Below, piece by piece: positions 33,781-42,388 of a stretch of DNA of 64,000 bases. The stretch lies in assembly GCA_026387935.1 (NCBI GenBank), contig JAPLKU010000021.1:62001-126000 (forward strand), written 5' to 3'. The notes under the pieces were generated by a model. That model was not told where the DNA came from. It made no database searches and was given only the letters and a program-made list of their open reading frames with translations. The position numbers and the translations under genes were made by a program. Source of the stretch: Gemmatimonadota bacterium. Its GTDB lineage: Bacteria > Gemmatimonadota > Gemmatimonadetes > Gemmatimonadales > Gemmatimonadaceae. Each line of letters opens with the position of its first letter. Within the stretch, counting starts at the first letter, position 1.

Positions 33781-34965
33781 TCAGTTCGTTTCTGTTCGTT
33801 CGACCATCACCGGTAACGCGAGCACCACCATCGACCCTGCAGGTCCTGACTCCGTTTCCAGCGACGCTCCGAGCAATCGGCTCACGCCGGCCGCAAAGCG
33901 CCAGCGCACATCGTCACCGCTCGTACCAGGCACGCGGTATTCCACGCGGTCCCGGGTCGCTCCGATCGTGGCGCGAATCTCCACGCCCTCGAAAACGGTG
34001 GCTTTCACGGCCCGTGCCAACAATCTAGCGAGAATCAGCGCGACTTTCTCCATGTCCGTATGCAGCGGAGGAAGCGCGTGAATCGGCTCCTCCGCCGTGA
34101 GGTGGGCCTCGGGATAGTCGGCGGCCACCGCGCGCATCGCCTCGCGCAGGGGCACGCGCGGATCAAACGTGTCGGTCGTCACGATGGCCGTTCCGGCGTC
34201 CACCGCCACGATCAGCGCGAGGTCATCCACCAGCGCCCGGGCGCGGCTCAGGCCGGGTTCACCGTCCGCTGCGCCTTCCACGGCGTACCGCAGCGCGGTC
34301 ACGGCCGACGCGACAAACTCCACCAGCGCCCTTCGCGATTCATTGGCGAGCAGCTGCTGGCGCTCGAGATCGTTCTGCGCATCCGCCGCCGCGGCTTCCG
34401 CGCGCCGGACGCGATCCAACACGTGAGATTTTTCGGCTGCGCCCGCCATCAGGTCGGCCACGAGGCGCAACAGTCCACGGCGCTCGAGCGTGAAATCGTC
34501 CCAGTTCTTGAAGTAGAAGGTCACCGCGCCGAGCACCGACGCCGCCGACTGCAGCGGCAGCGACACGATGGCACTGAACCCGAGCTCGCGGGCAATATCC
34601 TGCCAGTCCTCGAGATCGGGATCGGCAAAAATGTCGGGCACTTCGATCACCCGCCGCTCACTCGCCGCTTCGCCGCTCGGACCGAACCCGACGCGGACCC
34701 GCACGTCGGCCAGCCAGGGGCGGTGCTGCTCGGGCCAGTTGTGCACTGCCGCGAGGCGCATGAGCTCAGACGCACCCTCCACGAGATACACCGACGCCAG
34801 CGACGCGCCAACGACCGGACCGACACGATCGAGCGCGAATTGAAAAGCTTCCTCTGGCCGGTCGGCGTACAGAAAGGAGTGAACGATCTCCCGGACCGCG
34901 AGCAGCTCACGCTGGCCCGGAATGTCCGCCGGCGTCGCGCGCGCCGGCGCGGCGCGGCGAACCAC
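33781..34965 (-). CDS. GAF-domain protein with degenerate histidine-kinase C-terminus
   Basis: The protein has 394 residues. A GAF sensor domain occupies about 35-185 (LASVYLVEGASELMRLAAVH, GFSAIVSLPLQSAASVLGAV). A coiled segment (about 185-235) follows, then a region shaped like a kinase core. In the dimerisation helix the expected phospho-His is absent (ANESRRALVEFVASAVTALR). The N-box reads LARLLARAVKAT without Asn, and the G boxes lack the DxGxG pattern. It probably binds a ligand and signals without phosphorylation. Start GTG 34965 leaves a 45-bp gap after the aminotransferase gene. Confidence 0.75.
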   Translation of the reverse strand: MVRRAAPARATPADIPGQRELLAVREIVHSFLYADRPEEAFQFALDRVGPVVGASLASVYLVEGASELMRLAAVHNWPEQHRPWLADVRVRVGFGPSGEAASERRVIEVPDIFADPDLEDWQDIARELGFSAIVSLPLQSAASVLGAVTFYFKNWDDFTLERRGLLRLVADLMAGAAEKSHVLDRVRRAEAAAADAQNDLERQQLLANESRRALVEFVASAVTALRYAVEGAADGEPGLSRARALVDDLALIVAVDAGTAIVTTDTFDPRVPLREAMRAVAADYPEAHLTAEEPIHALPPLHTDMEKVALILARLLARAVKATVFEGVEIRATIGATRDRVEYRVPGTSGDDVRWRFAAGVSRLLGASLETESGPAGSMVVLALPVMVERTETN

Positions 34966-35010
34966 GTACCGCCGGCGCGGCTTCAGCGCGCCTGCTCCCC
35001 GGGCCGTGCG

Positions 35011-35877
35011 CTAGTGCGCAACCGCCGCCGAGCCATAGAGCCGAGCGAGAAACGCGGCCTGCACTTTTTTCGTGACCGGGCCCGGTGAACCGCTGCCCAC
35101 CGTCTTGCCATCGAGCAACACGATCGGCGCGACGTCCGTGGTCGTGCCGACAATGAACAGCTCGGGCGCGGCGAACATCTGTGCCTGCGTCACCGGCTCC
35201 TCGGAAACCGGCACGCCCACATCGCGCGCCGCATCGAGCACGTACTGCCTCGTGATCCCCGGCAGGATGTAGTTCGAGAGTGGATAGGTGCGCACCACGC
35301 CGTCAATCACGGCAAAGGCGTTCGTCGCGGCACCTTCCATCATCATGCCGTCACGAATCATCAGCGCTTCGTACGCGCCCGATTCATGGGCCGCCTGACG
35401 CGCGAGCACGGCACCCATCAGGTTCACCGTCTTCAAGTCGCAGCGCGCCCAGCGCAAATCGGGCACGGTGATGGCCTTCACGCCCTTTTCGCGCATGTCG
35501 CGTGACGGGGTGAAACGGGACGGCGCCGCATACACGGTCGGCGGCGTGCCGGCCGGCGGAAAGTAGTGCGTCCGTGGCGCCGCGCCCCGCGACACCTGGA
35601 AATACACCGTCGCTTCGCCGCTCTGGAGGTCATTGTCGGCGATCAGCGTGTTGCAGACGGCCTCGAGGCCCGCGACGTCGGACGCCGAAAACGGGATGCG
35701 CACCGCGTCGAGTCCGCGCGCCATGCGTGCCGCGTGTTCGCCCCACGCAAAGATGCGGCCTTCAATGATTCGGACGACTTCGTAGATGCCATCGCCGAAC
35801 ACGAAGCCCCGGTCATCAACCGAAATGCGCGCTTGATCTTTCGGGAGGTACGCGCCGTTGAGAAAGACGGAATTCAT
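35011..35877 (-). CDS. dat: D-amino-acid aminotransferase (class IV PLP enzyme)
   Basis: It interconverts D-alanine and D-glutamate with their keto acids, supplying wall precursors. From ATG 35877 it has 288 residues. VDDRGFVFGDGIYEVVRI, CDLKTVNLMGAVLARQAA (PLP lysine), EALMIRDGMMMEGAATNAF and VGTTTDVAPI match D-alanine transaminases rather than branched-chain ones. The ATG overlaps the histidine-kinase stop (ATGA), so it is translated with the two-component system, which is unusual for this enzyme. The substrate is not proven by sequence. Confidence 0.9.
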   Translation of the reverse strand: MNSVFLNGAYLPKDQARISVDDRGFVFGDGIYEVVRIIEGRIFAWGEHAARMARGLDAVRIPFSASDVAGLEAVCNTLIADNDLQSGEATVYFQVSRGAAPRTHYFPPAGTPPTVYAAPSRFTPSRDMREKGVKAITVPDLRWARCDLKTVNLMGAVLARQAAHESGAYEALMIRDGMMMEGAATNAFAVIDGVVRTYPLSNYILPGITRQYVLDAARDVGVPVSEEPVTQAQMFAAPELFIVGTTTDVAPIVLLDGKTVGSGSPGPVTKKVQAAFLARLYGSAAVAH

Positions 35878-37364
35878 ATGCTGAAAGGTGCCTGTGCGCC
35901 CGGGGTCACGGCAACGGGCGAGAGAGGGACAAAAGCGCCCTCGAGGGCCGGAATCGTCAATCGGAACGTGCACCGATCTGCGCCTGACTCGGCGAGCGTG
36001 ACATCGCCCCCGTGGGCCCGCCCCACCCACCGGGCGATGGCCAGGCCGAGCCCGGCGCCACCGGCATCGGTCACGGAGCGTGCATCCTCGCCGCGGAAAA
36101 ACCGTTCAAACAGGCGCGATTGCTCGGCCTCGGGAACGCCGGGCCCGGTGTCGGTAATCTCGAGATGCCAGGCCGCGCCTGCTCGTGCGAGCGACACCGT
36201 GATCGCCCCGTCGCGCCGCGAATACTTGATGGCGTTGTCGAGAAGATTGTCGAGCACCCGGCGAACCAGCTCGGGGTCAGCCGATCCATTCGCGACGTCG
36301 GCGCCGACTGCGAGGGTCACGACCCTTCCCTGCGCACGCGATTGCGCCGCACGCACGGCATGTTCAGCAAGTTCCCTCAGTGATACCGGCTCAGGACGCA
36401 CGACCGGCTCGCCGGCGTCGGCACGGGTCAAGAAAAAGAGATCATCAATCGCGGTGCGCAGCCGGCCGCTCTCCGAACGAATGACACCGAGCGCCTCACG
36501 AAGCTCAGCCACCGTGCGCGTCTCTTTGGCAAGCGCCAATTCGCTTTCGCCCGAGATCACGGCCACCGGCGTGCGCAGTTCGTGCGACGCTTCGGCGACA
36601 AACCGGCTCTGAAGCTCGAATGCATGCTGCATACGGCCAATCAAGTCGTTGAGCACGATGGCGAGCTGCCCGAGTTCATCGCCAGGATTTCGCACCGGCA
36701 ACCGGTCGTGGAGGTTGCGTGCACCAATCTCCCGCGCACGCGACGACATGGCGGCGACAGGCGCCAGACTCTTCCCGGCGAGCCAGTAGCCGCCGGCCGC
36801 CGCGAGGGCGAGGAGGAGCGGCAACCCGACGAGAAGACCGATTTGCGCGTCGGCCAGCATTTCGTCGCGGGCCGCCATCACGCGCGCGACACCGATGATG
36901 AGTGGATGCGCGCCGAGGACATAGGGCAGCGTAAAGACGCGGATGTCCGGTCCGTCGAGGATCAGGGTTGAAGCGATCGGACGCGCCGGCGCGCGGCGTA
37001 CCGCTTGATCAAGAGAATCATCAAGCTGGCGGCGTGTCGATTCAGGGAGGGGCACCGGCCGCTGCGGATGCTGGGAGGCGGGCCTGGCTTCGCGGGTCTT
37101 CGCGTCGAGGATGACAACGGCGATGTCGGGGAGCTGCAATCCCTTCACGACCGATTGGATCGCGATGGTGTCGGGCGCGCCGGCGTTGCGCTCAAACTCC
37201 ATGGCCGTCGCGGCAGTCGCGGCCGAGCGCGCGAGCTGTTCGTCCACGTCCGCGAGACTGCTCGTGGAGAAGAAGAGGTAACCGGCGGTCGAAATGAGGG
37301 CGATGTAGAGCGCGAATAGCCCCGTGTACCAGAAGGTGAGCCGCAGGCGAATTGAGAGTCTCAT
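35874..37364 (-). CDS. Sensor histidine kinase (HAMP, HisKA, HATPase)
   Basis: This is a 496-residue inner-membrane sensor. TM1 is about 10-32 and TM2 about 172-195, enclosing a periplasmic sensor loop of about 140 residues. A HAMP domain follows, then HisKA with the phospho-His in EASHELRTP, and an ATPase with NLLDNAIKYS, DTGPGVP and GGAGLGLAIARWVG. All catalytic boxes are intact. It is 14 bp after its response regulator and overlaps the dat gene. The ligand is not identifiable; the link to a D-amino-acid enzyme suggests a wall- or envelope-related signal (inference). Confidence 0.95.
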   Translation of the reverse strand: MRLSIRLRLTFWYTGLFALYIALISTAGYLFFSTSSLADVDEQLARSAATAATAMEFERNAGAPDTIAIQSVVKGLQLPDIAVVILDAKTREARPASQHPQRPVPLPESTRRQLDDSLDQAVRRAPARPIASTLILDGPDIRVFTLPYVLGAHPLIIGVARVMAARDEMLADAQIGLLVGLPLLLALAAAGGYWLAGKSLAPVAAMSSRAREIGARNLHDRLPVRNPGDELGQLAIVLNDLIGRMQHAFELQSRFVAEASHELRTPVAVISGESELALAKETRTVAELREALGVIRSESGRLRTAIDDLFFLTRADAGEPVVRPEPVSLRELAEHAVRAAQSRAQGRVVTLAVGADVANGSADPELVRRVLDNLLDNAIKYSRRDGAITVSLARAGAAWHLEITDTGPGVPEAEQSRLFERFFRGEDARSVTDAGGAGLGLAIARWVGRAHGGDVTLAESGADRCTFRLTIPALEGAFVPLSPVAVTPGAQAPFSI

Positions 37365-37378
37365 GGGCCGGCCCCTGC

Positions 37379-38086
37379 TCAGCGCCCGCTCTCGGGAGCG
37401 GGTGTAGGATCCCCTTCGGGCCGCTCCGACAGCATGTACCCCGAGCCGCGGCGCGTGTGGATCAACGGGGCGTGCCCGGTGTCCACCTTCTTCCGAAGGC
37501 GATTGATGTATACCTCGACAGCGTTGGTGAGCGGATCATGATTTTCATCCCACACATGCGACACCAACTCGGTGCGGCTCACGACGCGCCCAGCATTCCG
37601 CGCGAGATACGCAAGAAGGACGTATTCCTTCGTGGTCAGGTTCAGCGGCTGACCCGCGCGCGACGCCGTCTGCCCTGACGAGTCGACGATCAGGTCGGCG
37701 ACCGTGATGCGGCTGGGCGAGAGTTCTGGCATCCGCCGGAGCAGCGCGCGCACCCGCGCGTGCAGTTCTTCGAGATCGAACGGTTTCGTCAGGTAGTCGT
37801 CCGCGCCGGCATCGAGCCCGGAGACGCGGTCCCGCACGGCGTCACGCGCCGTCAGCATGAGGATCGGGACAGGGTTCCCCCGCCCCCGAATCTCGCGGCT
37901 CACGGCGAGCCCGTCTTTCTTTGGCAATGCCACGTCGAGGATGATGCCGTCGTAGTCATTCATCACCACCTGACTGATCGCGGCTTCGCCGTCACGGGCC
38001 ACATCCACCGCGTACCCCGTTTCCCGCAGCGACCTCGCAAGAAGGTCCGCCAGCCGGCCGTCGTCTTCCACCACCAATAACCTCAT
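37379..38086 (-). CDS. OmpR/PhoB-family response regulator
   Basis: The protein has 235 residues. The receiver (1-120) carries VVEDD acidic residues, the phosphoacceptor in GIILDVALPKKDG (D51), T in MLTARD and K in YLTKPFD. The winged-helix DNA-binding domain (about 130-225) shows LNLTTKEYVLLAYLARNAGR and LRKKVDTGHAPLIHTRRGSGYML. It heads the long minus-strand run and has an AGAGGG ribosome site, so it is not leaderless. It is divergent from the small Lys/Ala-rich exported protein across 143 bp, a natural place for its own binding sites. Confidence 0.96.
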   Translation of the reverse strand: MRLLVVEDDGRLADLLARSLRETGYAVDVARDGEAAISQVVMNDYDGIILDVALPKKDGLAVSREIRGRGNPVPILMLTARDAVRDRVSGLDAGADDYLTKPFDLEELHARVRALLRRMPELSPSRITVADLIVDSSGQTASRAGQPLNLTTKEYVLLAYLARNAGRVVSRTELVSHVWDENHDPLTNAVEVYINRLRKKVDTGHAPLIHTRRGSGYMLSERPEGDPTPAPESGR

Positions 38087-38229
38087 AAAACAGCCCTCTT
38101 CTGTAATCGGGTATTAAGGTGCGCGCTCTTAGGGTTCATCCGTGGGTGTCCCCCCAGGAAAAGACGCCCCGCGGTGTTGCAGGTGTATTGCGCTGCCACC
38201 GTATACGATCACACTCAGGGAGAGAAGAT

Positions 38230-38460
38230 ATGAAGATCCGCAACGTTCTGACGCTGGCCGCCGCGCTCATGGTCGCTGGTTCCGCCGCCGTCGCTCAGGG
38301 CACGAAGGCCGCCCCGAAGGCCGCTGCTCCGGCAGCCGCCGCCGCTCCGGCAGCAGCCGCCGCTCCGGCAGCTGACACGACGAAGAAGATGGATAAGAAG
38401 GCCGACAAGAAGGGCGCAAAGAAGGACAGCACCAAGAAGGCTGCAAAGAAGCCTGCGTAA
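38230..38460 (+). CDS. Small exported Ala/Lys-rich protein
   Basis: The protein has 76 residues, with a GGGAGAG site just upstream of the ATG. The signal peptide (1-23, MKIRNVLTLAAALMVAGSAAVA) is followed by an Ala/Pro repeat (APAAAAAPAAAAAPA) and a strongly basic tail with paired lysines (KKMDKKADKKGAKKDSTKK). The composition resembles small periplasmic acid-stress or polyanion-binding proteins, but no family can be claimed. It faces the response regulator across a shared upstream region and ends in a strong hairpin. Confidence 0.8.
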   Translation: MKIRNVLTLAAALMVAGSAAVAQGTKAAPKAAAPAAAAAPAAAAAPAADTTKKMDKKADKKGAKKDSTKKAAKKPA

Positions 38461-38476
38461 CTAGTACGAACGACTC

Positions 38477-38512
38477 GCGCGGGTGCGGCGACGCGAGTCG
38501 CCGCACCCGCGC
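38477..38512 (+). terminator. Strong hairpin after the Lys/Ala-rich gene
   Basis: A perfect 16-bp stem GCGCGGGTGCGGCGAC with its complement encloses loop GCGA, 17 bp after the stop. The following U-run is weak (TGAGTTTC). Confidence 0.75.
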
Positions 38513-38524
38513 TGAGTTTCTACG

Positions 38525-39265
38525 ATGACTTTTCCCCGGTTCCCAGGCGTTGCGCGCATCGTGGCAGTTTCGTTGACCGCGGCCTTGCTCACGGGCCTGA
38601 CCGGTGCAGCGCCGGCCACTGCCGGGGAGGCCGTTGAAATACTGGCGGCACCACTCCCCATCACGACCATCGCTCCCACCCGTCCGGGAACGCGCGTCGT
38701 CGTGCTGATCAGCGGAGAAGCCGGGCGCACCGCTTTTGAATCGGCTCTGGGGCGTGAACTGGCCGACAGCGGCAGCGGCGTGATCATCCTCGACGCTAAA
38801 GTCTTTCTCAGCACCGCCAAATCTCCGGCGACAGCCGCGAGCGCGGTGGAAGAAGCCCTGCGTCGATATGCGCGCGTCTGGAACCGCGCACACATCGTGA
38901 TCGTTGGCTACTCCCGCGGCGCCGACATCGCGCCATTCATCGCCAACCGGCTCTCGGCCGACCTCAAGCCGCAGCTCGACGCGGTGATTCTTCTCGGCCC
39001 AGCCGGTCGCGCAAGTTTCGAACTGACCATCCGCGAAACCGTCACCAAGCGGCCGCGCACTACCGATTTGCCCGTGATGCCGGAACTCGAGCGCCTGCGC
39101 GGCACGAAGCTGCTCTGCGCCTACGGGCGTCAGGAGACGGGGGCGTTTTGCGCGCGCGTGGACTCTACGCTGATTCGCGTCATCGTGCGCGGCGGTGGCC
39201 ACACGCTGGCCCAGAGCGACGGCCAGTCCATCGCCAAGCTGATTTTCGAGCGCGTCGGACCGTAG
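38525..39265 (+). CDS. AcvB/VirJ-like alpha/beta hydrolase, exported
   Basis: The protein has 246 residues with a signal peptide (about 1-34, ending TAGEA). The body resembles the VirJ domain: VVVLISGEAGRT, IVIVGYSRGADIAPFIANRL, where GYSRG is the nucleophile elbow, then CAYGRQETGAFC and a final His in VRGGGHTLAQSDGQ. Related AcvB proteins hydrolyse lysyl-phosphatidylglycerol in the periplasm. That activity is possible here but unproven. It is a single gene convergent with the M3-like peptidase. Confidence 0.8.
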   Translation: MTFPRFPGVARIVAVSLTAALLTGLTGAAPATAGEAVEILAAPLPITTIAPTRPGTRVVVLISGEAGRTAFESALGRELADSGSGVIILDAKVFLSTAKSPATAASAVEEALRRYARVWNRAHIVIVGYSRGADIAPFIANRLSADLKPQLDAVILLGPAGRASFELTIRETVTKRPRTTDLPVMPELERLRGTKLLCAYGRQETGAFCARVDSTLIRVIVRGGGHTLAQSDGQSIAKLIFERVGP

Positions 39266-39303
39266 TCGGCAAGTGCGTCCGCTCGTCCGCCATTCTCGGC
39301 GGA

Positions 39304-40812
39304 CTACTGCAGCATCCGCTCGATCGAACGCACCAGCGGCGCAAACCCCAGGGCCTTGCCGCTCACCCGCATCGCCTGTTCATCGGCGAGTTCGCGCTGG
39401 CCATGCCCGAAGAGTTCGCCCACGATCCATGGGCCGGCGTTGGGATTGCGCCACCAGTCGTCGTTGAATCGCTCCGTGAGCGTTTCATCAAGCAATGCTT
39501 GCAGTTGCCAGGCCCGCAGGTAGCGCGCGGAATAAAAGCCGGGATCAACATCCACGAAGGCATCCGCGCGCTGATACCGGAACCCAGTCGCGCGCCAGAG
39601 CGTCTCCACGTACCACTCCGGCAGCGCGCCCCACGGCACCTTGCCGCCGTAGAGGTCCATCTCATAGATGAGCTTGCCGCAATAGCGCCGCAGAAAGTGC
39701 AGCTCTTCAAAGCCCGACGATCGAAGGAAGGCCGGAATATCGGCCGTATCGAGCCCGGTGTACCGCCGCAGCCAGCCCTCACTTTTGAGGCGGTGATCGA
39801 ACAGCATCGCGTACCCTTCGGTCACCGAGTTGTCGCCGAGCCAGCGATACTCAAAGGGCAACGACCGCTCGGCGTTGCCGAAATGCAGGGCGTGGCCAAG
39901 CTCGTGCAGCAGCGTCTGCCAGTCGTTCTGCCCCCCATGCGGCCGAATCACCAAGTGGACTTCCTCCGGAATCCGCACCGGCGAGCAAAACGCGCGCGAC
40001 CGCTTCCCGTCCCGATCGCCCGTGTCGTAGCGCACACGTCCCTCAGCGTCGGGACTCGCGCCCATCTCCGTCACCTGGCGGCGCACTTCGCGTTCCATCG
40101 CCTCAGCGGGAAATGCCCCGTCAAACTCGCGCGCGCGAAAGAGGGCCAGCGCATCGGCGCGCGTCGGCTCGGCGGTCGTGAGCGCGAGACGCTCCTTGAG
40201 AAACTTTGGTTTTACATCGTCCCACATGCCCTGGGTGTCGCGCAGAAATGTTTCACACTGTGCCCGCAGGTCGCTGAGGGAGAGCGCGGCCAGCGCTTCA
40301 AACGTCCCGATGTAGCTGGGCGCGATGCCGGCGGCTTCCACCAAGTCGCGCTCGCGCTGCAACCGCTCCTGCTTGAGCGGGGCCAGTTCTGCCGCGACCA
40401 ACTTCACGCGCGCATCGTCAAGCGCGCGGCGCTCGGCTGCGTTGGTCGAGTTCGAAATCGTGATGGCCACGCGCTGATAGGGCTCTGCCGTGCCATCGGG
40501 CAATGCGATGGACGCGCTCCCTTCCCACGTCAGCTCACGCTCCTCGATCGGGGCGAGCTCGCGACCCACTTGCGAGCCAACCAGCCAGTCGAGCAGGAGG
40601 CGTGCGGAACGATGGTCCTCGCTTCCAGGCGTGGCGCTGTCGTACGCCGACCGCACCTCCTCCATCGCCTCAGGGCCGTACGCGCCGGCGTGCCGGGCGT
40701 AGATCGGCTGCAAGTCGGCGCCTTTTTTCAGCCCGGCGTGCGCGGCGTGGTATTCACGCGACACGTCCTCGAGGAAGGCTTCACCGCGCGTTCGGATCTG
40801 GTCGAGAGACAT
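39304..40812 (-). CDS. M3-like metallopeptidase
   Basis: This is a 502-residue, mostly alpha-helical cytoplasmic peptidase resembling oligoendopeptidases or carboxypeptidase Taq. The zinc site is HELGHALH (about residue 305) with a downstream glutamate ligand in NSVTEGYAMLFDH. No signal peptide is seen. It starts 48 bp after gspE on the same strand and could be co-transcribed with the secretion operon, though its likely job is degradation of short peptides. Assignment to a precise M3 or M32 subfamily would need alignment. Confidence 0.85.
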   Translation of the reverse strand: MSLDQIRTRGEAFLEDVSREYHAAHAGLKKGADLQPIYARHAGAYGPEAMEEVRSAYDSATPGSEDHRSARLLLDWLVGSQVGRELAPIEERELTWEGSASIALPDGTAEPYQRVAITISNSTNAAERRALDDARVKLVAAELAPLKQERLQRERDLVEAAGIAPSYIGTFEALAALSLSDLRAQCETFLRDTQGMWDDVKPKFLKERLALTTAEPTRADALALFRAREFDGAFPAEAMEREVRRQVTEMGASPDAEGRVRYDTGDRDGKRSRAFCSPVRIPEEVHLVIRPHGGQNDWQTLLHELGHALHFGNAERSLPFEYRWLGDNSVTEGYAMLFDHRLKSEGWLRRYTGLDTADIPAFLRSSGFEELHFLRRYCGKLIYEMDLYGGKVPWGALPEWYVETLWRATGFRYQRADAFVDVDPGFYSARYLRAWQLQALLDETLTERFNDDWWRNPNAGPWIVGELFGHGQRELADEQAMRVSGKALGFAPLVRSIERMLQ

Positions 40813-40860
40813 CCCAGAATCTAGTCGCTCAGGGCATCGCTGAGCAGAACACTATGCTGG

Positions 40861-42387
40861 TCAGCCGCGCGCGACGCGAAGGACTTCGTCGACCGTGGTC
40901 ACCCCCTGCCGAACCAGGCGGATGCCGTCATCGAACAGGGTGCGCATCCCCTTGGCGATCGCCTGCTGCCGCAGTTCCTCGGAGCCACGGCGTTGCTGCA
41001 CTTCCTGGCGGAGTTCGGCGTCCATGACGAGCAACTCGTAGATGCCGGTGCGGCCGCGGTAGCCGGTGTCGCGGCACTCGGCGCACCCGGCACCCTTCCA
41101 GACTTGTTCAATCCCGAGCGCCTTGAGGTCGAGATGCTTGGCGGCGGTCTTGCTGGGCGCCGTTTCCACCCGGCAGTGCGGGCAGATGCGGCGCACGAGG
41201 CGCTGCGCCAGCACCGCGTCCACCGTGCTGGCGACGAGATAGGCGGCGACACCAAGGTCGAGCAGTCGCGTGAGCGCCGTCGGCGCGTCGTTGGTGTGCA
41301 ACGTCGAGAGTACGAGGTGACCCGTCAGCGCGGCCTGCGTGGCGATCTGGGCCGTTTCCGCGTCGCGGATTTCGCCGACGAGAATCACATCGGGGTCCTG
41401 GCGCAGCATCGCGCGCAGCGTATTCGCGAACGTGACCCCGACCTTTTCATTCACCGGCACCTGCGGAACGCCGGCGAGTTCGTACTCGACCGGATCTTCG
41501 ACCGTGAGAATCTTTTCCCGGCCGGTCTTGAGCAGCTCGACCGCCGCGTAGAGCGTCGTGGACTTGCCCGAGCCCGTTGGGCCCGTGCTCAACACAATGC
41601 CGTGTGGACGCGAAATGACATCCTTAAAGAGCTCCAAGGTGTCGGCCGCCATGCCAAGCCCGGTGAGCGAAATGCTGCCGGCCTGCTTGTCGAGCAAGCG
41701 CAGCACCACGCTCTCGCCTCGAAGGGTCGGGACCGTGGAGACGCGCACGTCCACCTGGCGATCCTGCAACCGCAAACGAATGCGGCCGTCCTGCGGCATG
41801 CGCCGTTCGGCGATATCGAGCTCGGCCATGATCTTGATGCGGCTCACGATCGCGGCCGCCAGGTGCGGCGGCGGCGACGGCGCAGCCTGCAGCACACCGT
41901 CCACGCGGTATCGGACGCGCAGCTCATGTTGGTAACCCTCGAGATGCACGTCAGACGCGCGCGCGTCGAGCGCCTCGATGAGCAGCAGGTTCACGAGGCG
42001 CACCACCGGCGCTTCGTTGGCGAGGTGCAGCAGATCGTCGAGTGGAATCTCGTCGTCGTTGCCGTTCGCCCGCTCGCCGGCCAAACCGGCAATCACGCCC
42101 TCGGCCGTCACTTCATCCTGCGCGTACACGCGCCGGATCGCGCTGCGGACATCGTGTTCGGTGTGCGACTCCACCTGCACCGACGCGCCGAACATCAGGG
42201 CAAGATCGTCGAGCGCGAGCGGATCGACCGCGTCGAGCCAAGTCCCCACGCGCAAGGCGTTTCCCGTTAACTGCAACGGGAGCACGCCATGCTGCTCGAG
42301 CCAATCGGCTGACAGCGCCCGTGACAGGCGCTGCACGCCGGCGAGCTCGGTCAGCTCGTCGAGACGGGCGGCGTCACTCGTGGCCAC
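40861..42387 (-). CDS. gspE: Type II secretion ATPase GspE
   Basis: This hexameric ATPase drives pseudopilus assembly. From GTG 42387 it has 508 residues. The N-terminal MshEN-like domain is followed by the motor: Walker A GPTGSGKSTTLYA, Asp box DPDVILVGEIRDAETA, His box LSTLHTNDAP, and a zinc module with CPHC and CAEC. All are as in GspE/PilB. The start is one base after the gspD stop. The ORF track start (42540) overlaps gspD and is rejected. It closes the G-F-H-I-J-K-L-M-C-D-E operon. Confidence 0.95.
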   Translation of the reverse strand: MATSDAARLDELTELAGVQRLSRALSADWLEQHGVLPLQLTGNALRVGTWLDAVDPLALDDLALMFGASVQVESHTEHDVRSAIRRVYAQDEVTAEGVIAGLAGERANGNDDEIPLDDLLHLANEAPVVRLVNLLLIEALDARASDVHLEGYQHELRVRYRVDGVLQAAPSPPPHLAAAIVSRIKIMAELDIAERRMPQDGRIRLRLQDRQVDVRVSTVPTLRGESVVLRLLDKQAGSISLTGLGMAADTLELFKDVISRPHGIVLSTGPTGSGKSTTLYAAVELLKTGREKILTVEDPVEYELAGVPQVPVNEKVGVTFANTLRAMLRQDPDVILVGEIRDAETAQIATQAALTGHLVLSTLHTNDAPTALTRLLDLGVAAYLVASTVDAVLAQRLVRRICPHCRVETAPSKTAAKHLDLKALGIEQVWKGAGCAECRDTGYRGRTGIYELLVMDAELRQEVQQRRGSEELRQQAIAKGMRTLFDDGIRLVRQGVTTVDEVLRVARG

Positions 42388-42388
42388 G

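Noticed and set aside
39148-40824. 558-residue plus ORF opposite the M3-like peptidase
   Set aside because: Shadow of a gene with HELGHALH and correct family length on the other strand.
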